DNA from: Perkinsus marinus ATCC 50983
Taxonomy: Eukaryota; Perkinsozoa; Perkinsida; Perkinsidae
Reading direction: 5' to 3'
Length of the DNA stretch: 53,396 bases
Assembly (NCBI RefSeq): GCF_000006405.1
Contig: NW_003205535.1
Location: 6,076 to 59,471, forward strand
The position numbers and the translations under genes were made by a program. Position 1 is the stretch's first letter, and every line of letters starts with the position of its first letter. Under the pieces are notes generated by a model. The model had not been told where the DNA came from, ran no database searches, and saw only the letters and a list, made by a program, of their open reading frames with translations. This document shows positions 32,501-43,577 of this stretch, in pieces.

Positions 32501-34193
32501 GATGACCTCTGAGGTAGGCGTAGAGTTGTATTATTTTTTTATGACAACTATATCATGATCGGAGTTCTATGCTGTTATTGCCTTCGTATATAATACAGTG
32601 GTAGTAGCCGGAGCGCTGAAACCAGTCAGGCTATCATGTCCGTAAATGCTGATTTGATCTTTGCGTTGATGGTGTTGCGCACAAGTCAACTCCTTGGAGA
32701 CCGCTTCAGAATCACAATAGAGTTACTCACGAGTCTGGCTGAACGTCTATGCGCAGAGATATTTCCACGCTACGCTGACGGTCAGAACTCACTTGAACAC
32801 ACACGGTGACAACATGCTGACTCTCCGAGCACTACATCATTGATGTACTTGTCCCCTGGTTCAATCGTATGAATGACTGCTTCAATAGGCGAAGATGCCG
32901 TTTTCCCGTTCTGTCGTCATCCGCATTTGTTAATTGCGTTTGTAACATTCCGAGGTACATGCGAGCCCTTGGAAGGGCTCGAGTCCACCGCTGTAGATCT
33001 CAATGTCTATCAGGCCCTCACTGCGGGTCAAGGACTTTACCGTGATGCTGAAATCGCCATAGAGAGATATTGAGGAGTTCAAGGAGCCCATTATGTAGGT
33101 CAGGCTTGAAAGCCTGTGATCGCGTTTGATGAGCCGAGAGGTAAATAACCAGATTCACCTAAAATATCCGATTTTTGGTTATTTTCGAGCCTATCGCCCC
33201 TTGTTCATGTTGTCCGACCGTGTCGGTCTACTGCTGAGAGCAAACTGCAATCGACCGACACGGAAATGGGCGATGTGGTTGTAGACATGGTTGCTTCTAT
33301 CTGCAACTGTGGAAGCTCACTCTGTCTTCAAGCGCGAGGAACTACGCCTACAACCGGACTATGACAGGCATAATCTTAGTAAGATTTATGATAGTTGCTT
33401 AAACTGTGTTCGGCATAAGGCCTGCTGACACCAGCAGTACGAGAGACCTCTGGGGCGGGGTAAAGGAGGTCATCGAGGGTTGACCATGGTAGATTGGCAT
33501 ACCTATGACCTATAGGTTATATGGACTTTCAATAAACAGGTTCTCCACTTGAGTAGGGTACTTCAGAGATGTTTCGTAGGATTTCAGGCTCAATAGTTTG
33601 TGCGCAAGACGGTGTTTCAGTCGATGCGCGCAGAGGGTTGAAAGTTGTTTTCTAGAGTTTGAAGTACGCGACTTCGATTCCAGTATGAGAGGTATATTTA
33701 AGATGTTCGGCTAAGAAATTTGCTCAAAACTCGATCTGATTGAGGAAAACCTTACTTGACAAGAATTGCTCATTTTAGATGTCGTGTACTGTAGGTGGCA
33801 TTGACCCGGGACATCAGTACTGTATCAGTGAGAAGGGCCACCGAAGAGCGTAAAGTTCCAAGACTTTCGACCTTCGTTGCGTTGCTCCTGTTCAGTGCAA
33901 GTGCTCCTGTCACAGGAGTCCTGTGTCATGTTGTTCTCCATTAATAACGAAACATATATAGCAAACTGACTAAGGATGGATGTAAAATTAAGACAAAATA
34001 CGCGAAAGCGTCGGGTAATACTAATCGACTGCCTCAGACCTCTTAAGGGAGGAAAGGGGTACGAGATACAATTATCTGAGGTATTATTTATCGTAATGAT
34101 TTCTGCGGAGGGAAGGCAGAGCAAAGAGCTTCCGGCTTATATACTTAGTCAAGTCATCCGTGATTCGACAAAGCGACCGTAATCTATAGAACT
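32501..34193. other. Intergenic, 1.7 kb, no gene supported
   Basis: Separates the protease (plus) from the transporter (minus), so both genes end here. A perfect 11-bp inverted repeat (33218-33228 with 33253-33263, CCGTGTCGGTC) forms a hairpin with a 24-nt loop. Confidence 0.5.
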
Positions 34194-35444
34194 TCAGAAC
34201 TGGATGATAGCGCCATAAATGCCGAGAACCATAACGACGAACCCGATCACGATGAGCGCAGCGAAGAGGACCAATTCCCACTTCGGAATGGACAACTGAT
34301 GGGATCTCCTCATCTTAACATAGCAGGCGATGGGAAAGAAAATCGACAAATGCGGCACGCAGAAGGCACCTATCAAACTTACAAGGGCATCGACCTTTGG
34401 TACAACTATTGCAATGCATCCTTCAAGAATGACAAGGCCAGTACGACCCAGCAGAGAGACCAGCTTATACTTGAAGGAAGACCACTGCTTCTTCTCACTG
34501 ATGTCCAAGCAAATCTCATCAACCTTCTTTGCCGTCGGTGTGAATAGGACTAGATAATGAGACGAGACAACAACAAGGACAACAACGTTGATAATCCAAC
34601 CAAATGTATTGAGACGCTGACCCGCAGGAGAGATTGCGCCAGCGATTGTGTCGGCCCCAGCCAAAGCTTGACCGTAAGCTATGTATCCGAGCTCCATGAC
34701 GGCCATGTACAGGGCAGTGCAGAAGACCAGGGCAACGAACAGCGCTTTTGGAAAATCCATCGGTCTGGTCATATTGGCGCACACCGTAGGCGTCGTCGAG
34801 CTCATACCATAGCCGAAAAAATAGGTGGCGAACATCGAGAAAAAATCGATCGCTCCATCTGGGCCAACCTTTAGGTCACGAGCGACACCGTCTTGGACAA
34901 GCTTATCAGCTGAAGCAACGAATATGACAATGACCATTGCTGAGACAGTCACAACGCCAATCGTTGCGATGAAACCAACATTCTTGACTTCCTTAATCCA
35001 CGAAAGGGGTATGCCAACGACTATCCAGATCGCTACCCAGGCACGTCTATCGAGGACAAGAGCCATTGCTTCACATGTTGATGCCAATAGAAGGAGCATT
35101 ACGGAGCACACGGCAACCAGGGTGACATGTAGGGTAGCCCCAAAGTACACCGCGGCTATCTTACCGAAAGCAACTCGACCAACCTCCTCATAACATTTGG
35201 CGACTTCCTCCTCTTCTTTAGCAGCAAGGCGCAGGGCTCTCCACAGAAGGTGGTTATTGTAGAGGATGATACTGGACGCGACGAGAAGACCAAAAAGACT
35301 ACCGAGCCAACCAGAGTGAGTAGCCGTGCCTGGCAATGCGAGAACTCCAAGTCCAACAGCAGTCATGGTGAGAGTGCAAGCAGCTCTGAACCATCCTATG
35401 CCCGGGTGCTCCACTACAACATCAGTACGAGAAGATTTTTCCAT
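34194..35444 (-). CDS. Amino acid transporter, AAAP family, 416 aa
   Basis: A single uninterrupted exon of 416 residues with about eleven hydrophobic helices. The opening ACTLTMTAVGLGVLALPGTA matches the first helix of amino acid/auxin permeases, where a Gly-rich break binds substrate. Later segments include FFSMFATYFFGYGMSSTTPT, a helix with LGYIAYG, and FCVPHLSIFFPIACYVK near the end. The final helix reads ALIVIGFVVMVLGIYGAI. The family carries out proton- or sodium-coupled uptake or vacuolar exchange of amino acids; the substrate cannot be read from sequence. A fragment of a paralog lies at 43.4-43.6 kb. Confidence 0.9.
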   Translation of the reverse strand: MEKSSRTDVVVEHPGIGWFRAACTLTMTAVGLGVLALPGTATHSGWLGSLFGLLVASSIILYNNHLLWRALRLAAKEEEEVAKCYEEVGRVAFGKIAAVYFGATLHVTLVAVCSVMLLLLASTCEAMALVLDRRAWVAIWIVVGIPLSWIKEVKNVGFIATIGVVTVSAMVIVIFVASADKLVQDGVARDLKVGPDGAIDFFSMFATYFFGYGMSSTTPTVCANMTRPMDFPKALFVALVFCTALYMAVMELGYIAYGQALAGADTIAGAISPAGQRLNTFGWIINVVVLVVVSSHYLVLFTPTAKKVDEICLDISEKKQWSSFKYKLVSLLGRTGLVILEGCIAIVVPKVDALVSLIGAFCVPHLSIFFPIACYVKMRRSHQLSIPKWELVLFAALIVIGFVVMVLGIYGAIIQF

Positions 35445-35609
35445 GCTTCAACAAAGGGAAAAACCTGAGAGAATTTTCACGAGTATCTACAACGCGAATA
35501 CAAGATTCAACACGATAGATAATTTCCCATCAGTCCAACACAAAACCATATCGCAGTTGCAGTGGAGAAGAGTTACCTACTCCTCGGTTACACAAAGAAC
35601 AAATCCAGT

Positions 35610-36809
35610 TTAACAGCAATCCTTGTGTCGCCGATTCAGCTCCGCCAGAGCCTCCGTTCGGCACCTCCCACAGCGACATGCGAAGCCGTAAGCCTGGCGG
35701 AGCTTAGATTGCCGTTCCACTAAAGGAAGATTCTCATCGATGTAACTTTGGAAAACCTCCTCTCCGGAATGTACAGGCTTTAATGATTTCACTCGGAGGC
35801 ATCGCGAACCACGAAATGAAGCTTCCGCATTAGGTGAACACGAATGATTAGTGACTGCCACCCCACGATAGAGCCCCGAGCCAAGTACCTCTGGGAATGG
35901 CGAACAGCTCGGACCACCTTCGTCATCATACGGGACCAGCCGCTGAACCAGCTCGAGCAGTCGATGCCAGTCCACCTTCTTTGCGAGAGCCATACCACGA
36001 GGGCATCGTAGTGCCACCTCGAACAACTCTTCCGAGGGATGATCAAAGCTCACAAGCATGTTGTTAACCTCGAATACACCCAGTAAGCGGACGTACTCGT
36101 CCAATGTGAATCGGTCACGAAACTCGGCAAGATGATCATCTGGGAAGAGTTGCATTATAAGGCCATACGACTCCTGCACGCCTTGGTTTGTCTTTTCCAA
36201 CGCTGGATGCGACGAGAAGCTCAAGAACTCCGACAAGGCTCTTTCGACGGTCCAGTGCGATTCCAGAATGCGATACGCCATTATCGACGTTGCCTGAGCT
36301 GCCAGCATAAAGAACTCATTGTGCTTCAATGCCAGATTCTGCACCTCATAGCGTATCTCAGAATTCTCACAAAGCCGACTATGTGCCGGTTGAGCAAGGC
36401 GGCGGCAGTCCTCAGAACAGTACTGCGCTTCACCACAGCTACACAATATACTTACAGGGCTCTGCATTACAGAATCGAGCCAAGCAATGTCGGTGACTAT
36501 AGTCGGGAAGTCGTCCTCAAGCGACATGTTTTTGAGAGCCAGTACATGACCGAACGCATCACTGAGTTTACCAACGCTACGAAGACAGTGTTGGCAGCAT
36601 AGAGCACCACTATAACGAGAATATGCGAATTGCATTGATACCAGTGGATACCGATCTTCATAGAGGAGGTCTCCTTCGGCGACGTCCGCTTTTGAGACGA
36701 TTCCTAAGCCCGAGCAAGTTGCTGATGGCTGAACGGAGAGGAGTCCATAACTCTCAGGATGCTGTCGTTGCCACTCTTGGAAGAGGTGAGGCAATTCATC
36801 ATGACCCAT
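35610..36809 (-). CDS. SET/MYND-domain protein (SMYD/SET5-like lysine methyltransferase), 399 aa
   Basis: Single exon from ATG 36809 (MGHDELPHLF). The order is that of SMYD proteins: the first half of the SET domain (GLGIVSKADVAEGDLLYEDR), a Cys-rich MYND-like finger (CCQHC, CSCGEAQYCSEDCRRLAQPA, HSRLC), a helical insert, then the SET core GVAVTNHSCSPNAEASF with the cofactor-binding NHSCSPN, GEEVFQSYID, and the post-SET cysteines ACRCGRC. The family transfers methyl groups to lysines of histones or cytosolic proteins. The key NHSC and Tyr residues are present, so it is probably active. The frame is open upstream of the ATG to 36872 without another in-frame ATG. Confidence 0.9.
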   Translation of the reverse strand: MGHDELPHLFQEWQRQHPESYGLLSVQPSATCSGLGIVSKADVAEGDLLYEDRYPLVSMQFAYSRYSGALCCQHCLRSVGKLSDAFGHVLALKNMSLEDDFPTIVTDIAWLDSVMQSPVSILCSCGEAQYCSEDCRRLAQPAHSRLCENSEIRYEVQNLALKHNEFFMLAAQATSIMAYRILESHWTVERALSEFLSFSSHPALEKTNQGVQESYGLIMQLFPDDHLAEFRDRFTLDEYVRLLGVFEVNNMLVSFDHPSEELFEVALRCPRGMALAKKVDWHRLLELVQRLVPYDDEGGPSCSPFPEVLGSGLYRGVAVTNHSCSPNAEASFRGSRCLRVKSLKPVHSGEEVFQSYIDENLPLVERQSKLRQAYGFACRCGRCRTEALAELNRRHKDCC

Positions 36810-37401
36810 GTAAACCCAACTGCAGTCCCGACAACTACTTAGATACCCAATCCAAGACGCAAAGCCAAACACATCTAATGTTTCATGAACAACAACATGG
36901 AATACACATCTAAGGATTAGAAGTAATGCTTACGACTACCACCGGAGGCTGCACCGAAGGATGTATACCTGAAATTACCATGGGCTGATTCCCCTCGGAC
37001 GAAACTATCATTACTGAGTGTATTGCCCGGGTCCTGGAGTAACTTTCATGTCCGTCGATTTACCAGTACTGAAGCGAAAGATATCACAAAACGTAAAACT
37101 CTGCGTTAAGATTTACGGTATGTTCAAATAGCTCGCTTTGAGCGCTCCAAGCCTCAACTTACGCAGGACCTTGGAAAGATCAACACTGAGGAATCAACCG
37201 CCCCGGCCCTGTGATAGTACCGTTTCCTGTTTCTGTGTATCAAAGCGAAAGTCAGGCGATAAGCTGACGATGCTACGCGAGATCTGTGTCACATCATTGC
37301 TGTCACCAACCTGAGTATCATCATCACAGTATCAGCATTCAGGGCGAGTGCTGCTCACTCTCATGCGCGCATCCATTCCTACGTTGAATTCCTGAGGAGT
37401 T
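36810..37401. other. Intergenic
   Basis: No gene supported. The minus frame 37332-37541 may belong to a spliced form of the next gene. Confidence 0.4.
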
Positions 37402-37881
37402 CTATACCGGCCCGGTCCGGGTTGTTGATTCTGCCGAGTCAGGACTTGAACCTGACCCGGAACATACACTCTGAAAAGACTCACCCAGAACGCCATTAGA
37501 GGATCGAAATAGGGAAGGTCTACAAGGCGAGAAGGACTCATAGATAACTACCCATGTATCTCGATATCCTCCACCCGTGGTATACTTCGTGTTTTGCAGA
37601 TGATATTTTGATTTCGCCTGAGATTCACCAACAAACCTGAATGATAAAAAAGGCTTCAGGATTACCTTATTGGAGCTGTACTTCGCACCATGACCGACTG
37701 TGAATCGAGGACCCGACGTGAGAGTCAGAGCATTCGCCTGCCACCCTGACTTCCAGTCGGGGCATGGTGATGAGTTGTATCGGTTCATCAATGGTAATTT
37801 ATCAGAGCTGCGGATTAAACAGAATGAAACAAGTCGGACACGAGACAGCAGAACAATATACACCAACGGAACGGCCTTCAA
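37402..37881 (-). CDS. Hypothetical secreted protein, 159 aa
   Basis: MKAVPLVYIVLLSRVRLVSF looks like a signal peptide. The rest is polar, with a C-terminal Ser/Gly/Thr-rich tail. A GTAGTT...TTGTAG stretch after the DTW residues could be a short intron, but the phase does not lead cleanly into the alternative frame (DLPYFDPLMAFW). No domain recognised. Confidence 0.35.
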   Translation of the reverse strand: MKAVPLVYIVLLSRVRLVSFCLIRSSDKLPLMNRYNSSPCPDWKSGWQANALTLTSGPRFTVGHGAKYSSNKVILKPFLSFRFVGESQAKSKYHLQNTKYTTGGGYRDTWVVIYESFSPCRPSLFRSSNGVLGESFQSVCSGSGSSPDSAESTTRTGPV

Positions 37882-37894
37882 CGACGGTCTATAA

Positions 37895-38940
37895 TGAAAT
37901 TACTATTGCGATGGACTAGAAGCACAGAGGGAGACGGCAGAAGCAAGACATACAATACAATAAAGCAATACATGTACAGGACCTTCTTCTACGAGAGAGC
38001 GCTACGGGATCTCACTCCCATAGTCAAAGGACTTGAGAGTGGGTGGGAGCCAAGACCGGACACTCAACCCTGTGAGCATTCAGTTCGTTCTTGGAACAAT
38101 CAATTTTGTTAGGAACAGTAGAGCTGAAGATACGGGAAGATCTAAAACGGGAAGATCATATTCGCCTTACGAACGCAATTTAACCATAGAGAATTGAAAT
38201 TCGCCGTGAATCGAAAGGAAGTTCGAGTTCCTGGTAATAGGGACTTCGGGCTACCATACTCATCATAGGCTTCTCAACTACATCACGGGCCCGTTCGAAA
38301 TCTCAAACACCATCCTTCCACTAAACTCAGATATCTTTGTTCGCAACTCCAATTTCGTCCAGGGGCCTATTTCACAAGCGTCCTTTGATTAGGACGTCTT
38401 TACGTATAGGATCCTAACCTTAGGACGTCCTAGGTTATGGGCGAGCGAAAATTTCACTGGCCACAAGAAGGCTGTATCAAATTTCGCCAACTCAGAATTC
38501 GCCAAAATGACGCCAAACAAATTCGCAGGCCTGATGACGGGAATTATAGGTGATACCAGTGTTGGAACAGATTACAACAATGTGATGAAATACGTTACTC
38601 TACAACTGATTTGGACTAGGATTTGGTGGATTCTGCAAAATTCAACAGATGTGCAGTAATCTGCGTGTTGTTCTCATTCCGCCAACATCAGTATTGGCAA
38701 TAACTGCACATGGACAGCTCCCGCCAAGTTGGTCTTCTGGACAAGGATTGCCAAGTAGGTGATTTTAGGGTTGTGAAATATGGATCGAACAGCGTGCGCC
38801 CAGGCTATCGATTTATGTTTTGGACGGTCCAAATTGGACCAAACTTTTGGTGCCACCAGACTGGTGCCACCAGTCTGGTGGTGTCCAGCATACACTAGTC
38901 ATTGGAGTTCGTACATGCTCATTATATCAAGACTCAACGT
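37895..38940. other. No gene supported
   Basis: Contains the words GGGGCCTATTTCACAA (38373) and GGACGTC repeats near 38390-38430, which look like remnants of a small element, and the hairpin at 38853-38881. Confidence 0.4.
38853..38881. repeat. 12-bp perfect inverted repeat, 5-nt loop
   Basis: CCACCAGACTGG at 38853-38864 pairs with CCAGTCTGGTGG at 38870-38881. Confidence 0.9.
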
Positions 38941-38992
38941 TGGTTCATTCCCATAGATGATGCCATCATCTATCGCTAGTAGCGAAAGATGC

Positions 38993-39054
38993 TCCGGAAA
39001 GGCCATCAGTAGTAGTAGTAGCGAATGGCTACTACTACTGATGGCCTTTCCGGA
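38993..39054. repeat. 26-bp perfect inverted repeat, 10-nt loop
   Basis: Left arm 38993-39018 and right arm 39029-39054 are exact complements, spanning TCCGGAAAGGCCATCAGTAG and further TAG repeats. The right arm carries ATGGCCTTTCCGGA, the candidate start of the SANT-type frame, and the left arm carries the same start on the other strand. Confidence 0.95.
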
Positions 39055-39896
39055 TGAGGTAGGTTCTTCTTTTTTTCTTACGCCTCCTGTGAAGCGACGA
39101 CACTCCACTACTACTATTACTGCTACTTCTTCCCCGGTATCTCCCCACGATGACGATTCTGTGACGAAAAGTTCTGTCGCTGATCCTGAACCCTCAACGA
39201 GTAAGCGTATGAGGTGCTACAACTTCTGGACGCGATCTGAGGTCATTCTGTTCATCTCGGGTGTGAATTTCAATTAATTTCGAGAGCTTTCGCACTGTGA
39301 AAGCTCTCGGATTCAATTGGTCTTATTTCCTATCGGTATTTTCGTACTGAGTCTTCACATTGTGAAGACAATGTGAAGCTCACAATGCCCAGCTAGGACC
39401 GGTCAACAGTGTCGTGATAAGTTCCGTTCTCTACTGTCTTCCGGTAAGTAGGAAGTTTCGCTCTTGTGTTCTATACTGTGTTGCTTTTCAGGAGAGGTTG
39501 AGTCTTGGAGGACCCTATTCTGTTTAAGTGTCTTGTTGACAACTCGCTCTCACTCAAGCCCGCCCCCGATAGTCGTGTCGATCGCTTTACTACTCCAACG
39601 TCGGGTTCTGTTAATTCATAATCTCGGAAAAGGGTCTCTTTCAGGTCTGATCCTCCATTGGCGAGGCACCTCACGTTCGGGTATATTTAATATACTATAT
39701 TATACTGATCTGATCAGTCTGATCAGCTCCAGCGGGGATGCGATATAGTACAAACAACGCTGCCGAGGCCCTGCACGGTGCCCTGAAGTGTTTCATGGGT
39801 CATCGCCGTTTACATGAACGATTCTTCATTCATCCACTGAGAAAGCACAACGAGCGGATGCGCATCAAGCTCCGAATGGAGGATGGTGAGCCTTAA
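39041..39896 (+). CDS. Myb/SANT-domain plus MULE-like transposase pieces (exons partly resolved)
   Basis: From ATG 39041 (MAFPDEVGSSFF) a Ser/Thr-rich stretch leads to NFWTRSEVILFIS. A 43-nt GT-AG intron would then join ALGFNWSY. A later exon reads RTGQQCRDKFRSLLSS, the third helix of a Myb/SANT domain, and after another intron GEVESWRTLF. At 39738-39896 a 52-codon frame reads STNNAAEALHGALK and FFIHPLRKHNERMR, like the end of MULE-type DDE transposases (TNN.xE.xH pattern). Whether these are one gene is inference. It could be a decaying transposon or a domesticated transposase. Confidence 0.4.
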
Positions 39897-40023
39897 ATAA
39901 GGCGGTGGCCTTCCAAGGCTGAGGAAAGGCGAGTGAGTTAATCTCATTAGTTGGTGTTGTTTTTTTGATGGTAGTGTTGACTCGGAATTCAGCATCCTTG
40001 TGTTAATCACATGTCAATAGTCC

Positions 40024-40794
40024 CCGGAGACATACACCGGCATACGAGTCCCGCTCTCGGCGGGACTCGGTTCCCTCCCGCTTCCCGCGAGGGAAGCGGG
40101 AGAGAAAATTTTTCAGAAACGCGGGACGGGATTAGAGCGAGAATCCCGTTTTCCCGCTATTTTCCCGCTCTTCTCTCACAGCGGAGCTGTCAAGCCGCCT
40201 ACATCAACTTGGAAGGATGCGTCTCAGTCGCATCAATAAATTTTGCATAGTGCTCTTTTTAAGAGCTCTAGAAGGGGAGGGAGAATATCTCCCCTCTCCA
40301 GTTATATCGTGTCTACCTAGTCTATCGTGCTGTCTACCAGCTCGACGGGGAGGCTGTTCTCCTCCGCTAGAGCTGTTCTTGGTGATCGTAGACATAACAT
40401 GACTTGCTCCTTATATGAGTCCCTTATGATCTTACGTTCGACTCGTCATGTAGTTAATTAAGCTTGCTTGAATAGCGTATCCAGGAGTCTACTGAGTAGA
40501 CTCTACTCAACTTCTGGTGCGAAGTGCAGGGCATGCTGTCAGAGTATAGCATCATCTTCCAACTTATCTTGTGTAACACAAGTTGTGTTGAGTCCCCTTT
40601 ATCCAAGAAAAGAAGCCTGATCTGTGGCACCGCGCGAAGCGCGGTTCGAAGAAAATGAGCGGGACGCGCGGGACTCGGGCGAGACTCGTCCCAATCAGGC
40701 GAGACGGGAAGGGGAGGGAACTGATCAAAATATTCCAGAACGGGAATCCCGCACTCTTCCCGTCCCGCCCATTTGCCGGTGTATGGGTCTCCGG
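40024..40794. mobile_element. Putative non-autonomous inverted-repeat element, GC-rich ends
   Basis: The left end CCGGAGACATACACCGGCA (40024-40042) is the reverse complement of the right end TGCCGGTGTATG-GG-TCTCCGG (40774-40794), apart from two extra bases. Both subterminal zones are packed with GGGAC/CCCGC words and local palindromes (for example TCCCGCTCTCGGCGGGA). No long coding region is seen within. I could not define a target duplication, so the exact ends are uncertain. Confidence 0.5.
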
Positions 40795-41107
40795 TCTCCG
40801 GGCCGGAGACAAGGTGTTCGTTTGGTCGAACTTCTCTCTAGACCGCCAAGTTCGTCAGGAGTATTCGGTCGTCAGTGAGGACGACTGGTATGCCGGAGAA
40901 GACGATCTTTACCTGTATCGTCTTCGAGGAGACCGTGATGGTGAGGAGTTGGTAGTTGAAGGTGAAGAAGACCTCTGTCCGTTAATCGGCAGAAAGCGAG
41001 CCTTGCGGGGCTATGCTGAGTGCTGGAGCAGTTTCCGAGATAACATAAGAACTGAGAAGTGTAAAAAACACGTTTTAAAGGGGAACAAGAACTGGGTTAT
41101 TCTCTAG
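40787..41107 (+). CDS. Open coding-like stretch right of the inverted-repeat element
   Basis: The frame reads VSGLRAGDKVFVWSNFSLD, EDDWYAGEDDLYLYRLRGD and an acidic EELVVEGEEDL before TAG at 41107. It is open to 40655, but the upstream part is element sequence. This may be the 3' exon of a gene into which the element inserted. No domain recognised. Confidence 0.35.
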   Translation, partial: VSGLRAGDKVFVWSNFSLDRQVRQEYSVVSEDDWYAGEDDLYLYRLRGDRDGEELVVEGEEDLCPLIGRKRALRGYAECWSSFRDNIRTEKCKKHVLKGNKNWVIL

Positions 41108-43298
41108 GTTTCGTTTAGCTGTTCACTACGTTCACGGTGTCTTATGGCAATTGTTGCGCTGTTACCAGTAAGGTCGTTTCGGGACGCAACGACTAGTAAT
41201 GGGGTAACCAGGTAACGGTAACTAGTAACCAGTAACTGGTTGGGGACAACACCTTGGTCACTAGATACACCCCATGGAACTTGCGCTTCTGGAACTTAGA
41301 GCCATGTACTGCGGCCGAAGAGTTTCTCTTAAAGGCAACTTTGTCGCCCACCTGAACTCAAGTCACCAGAACTAGGATACTATCCTATTAGGACAACCTA
41401 CCTGAAACACCTCTTCAGGCTTCATATCCTCTCTACGTTCCAGCGCTCGCTTCCCTGCCACCTGCTTGATGTGTTGTGACCCAATTTGTTGATCCTCCTT
41501 CAAGTGCTGCCGCAGTCTCTCCACATAAGCCTGAGCTGCTTCTTGGTCGGAGCCTTGGTCGGAGCCTTATTCAGCCTTGAATTATTGAGCTCGAGCTTTG
41601 GTCGGAGCATTCCATCAAAAAGGAGGATCTCTATGGAGATATGATGATCGGAGATCACTGACCGATTCATACAAGGCCATACGACGCTGCTCAACTTCCT
41701 CGTTGGGCCTTGCCGGCTCGGCAAAGTCGACAAAGGATTAACTCGGGCGTGGTAAAACTCATGGGAGTAGATCCTGGGCTTCCCGCGCGAACTCTCCTGT
41801 ACTCGATCGGTCTATGATAGACCGTCTATCGCCCTACCACAAGACATGATAATCATTTGAACTCAGAGTCCAAAGACATCGAAAGTCACTGAGAACAGAC
41901 AACGAAAAGCAGAACCAAGGGTGAAGTGTGTGGTTAAATCCAGCTTGGCAGTATGCGGCCCTGATACGGCTTTCGCCGAACAGGAATCATGAAGAAGTTG
42001 TGGCGAAAGCCTGTCACAAAACCAGATTTGAACAAATCACCTGGCGATATTCGACTCCGACTCGGGAATATACCAACCGTGATCGATAAAAGGCGGATAT
42101 CGCGAAAGATGGTGTAATCTTCATAAACAAATGATTATACCAAGATATCGGCGATTTACGACACGTAGTTGGCGAATACCGATAAGTTCACCAAGTTTTA
42201 TAGCAATATCTGAGCCACTGGCATGTTACACCAATACCAAGTTGCTATAACCGTGCGCACAGAACGGAATAGATCATTTGGGCGAACGAAATTACGGATT
42301 TCCTCAACCAGTTTCCGCCACATCTGTGTCGACGCCAAAGAGGTGAAATATGGTCCAGAAGCGGTCGTATCCCATGATTGAGCGTGTTGGCGAGAGTTCA
42401 TTAGGACCCGAAATCACCAAGCTTGGCGAGTTGGTGAAACCTGGTTCTCCGCACAAGCTACCTAATTTAATTGGCGGTTCCGTCCCTACAACTTCGTGCA
42501 TCTCGACGGAACTGATGGTTTCAAGAACGGGCAAATGCTATGTGATTACATACCTTCCCAACAAGAACGGCAAGCTTCTCTCATTATGTATGGCACACCT
42601 CTCGGTGCAACTTCGTTGAGGCAAGATCATGGCTTCCCGATACGCGTCACCGTTTCACGCTCGCGTGCACACCATGACGCGAATCACACCCGAGTCGATT
42701 CGGCTATTCCTTGCCCCGTACAGTCGCCAAATAGTACAGAGTGGACTCGAGAGGCATCAATACAAAACATCTCGGCAACATCATCTCATGGAGTGAAATA
42801 GCTGTAGTCTGCATGGTGTAGTAGATGGAGATCACATCTGGTATGTAGGTAGCCCAATTTAAAATCCCGGAATCAAGAATTTCCAGTAAGATTCACACAA
42901 ACCGAGACTCACACACCCGTATTGTATACATTGGGATTTCGGTTCAACCACGCTGTGTGAGGCGGTGATATAGTCCTGCAATATCTTCCGGTTTTCCCTA
43001 CCAGAGCGCTCGTCTGCTGATTGGCAAGTCGTGCTGATCGAAAATATCAATCGAGTGGAGTCGTATGGCAACTTGTGATTCAGGTCCCTTGACTCTTGAA
43101 CTACACACTCGATTTTCAGAGCCCTCGCGTCAGTGGTGTACCAATTCAGGACGATTCATAGCTAGATTAGGTGTGAAGTTATAGATGTACTTCCCCAGTC
43201 AGAGTTTGTATTTTGAGGCGCGATTTTAACGCGTGTATGCTAAGAATTTGTGGAGAGAATTTTACACCACTTTGCGACTCCTCACTGTCCACGAAGAG
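41108..43298. other. No gene supported, 2.2 kb
   Basis: Includes a GGTAAC/AGTAACC low-complexity stretch (41190-41245) and a short TTGGTCGGAGC direct repeat (41548-41610). Open frames on both strands overlap each other and none shows a domain. Confidence 0.45.
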
Positions 43299-43419
43299 CT
43301 AGGCCACGAAACTTGGAGGTTGTATCATGTGAAGCATAATAGCACATCTCCCTGAGCCGCAAGATGGTGTTCGTTGTGGTGGCTGTGCACGAGTGGAAAA
43401 ACCGGAAAGGCTAAGAATT

Positions 43420-43575
43420 TTTGAAGGAGTGTGGATGCCCAGTACCATTACAACGAATCCGACTGCAACGAGCGGCACGAATAGTAGTGCCCACTTTTGA
43501 GAGGGCAGCTCGAGGTTGAGCTTGATATAACGCGCGACAGGAAAAAATACGGACAGCTGGGTCACAGAATTTCTG
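43420..43575 (-). pseudogene. Fragment of an AAAP amino acid transporter (C-terminal end)
   Basis: On the minus strand the sequence reads SVFFPVARYIKLNLELPSQK, WALLFVPLVAVGFV and VMVLGIHTP. The complete transporter at 34194-35444 has SIFFPIACYVK, then PKWELVLFAALIVIGFV and VMVLGIYGA at the same place. Similarity stops abruptly upstream, where the M53 minisatellite begins. It is a truncated relic of a paralog lacking all but the last two helices. Confidence 0.8.
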
Positions 43576-43577
43576 TG

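Noticed and set aside
34825-35193. Plus-strand open frame of 122 codons
   Set aside because: Antisense of the complete transporter gene, whose helices and motifs are clear on the minus strand.
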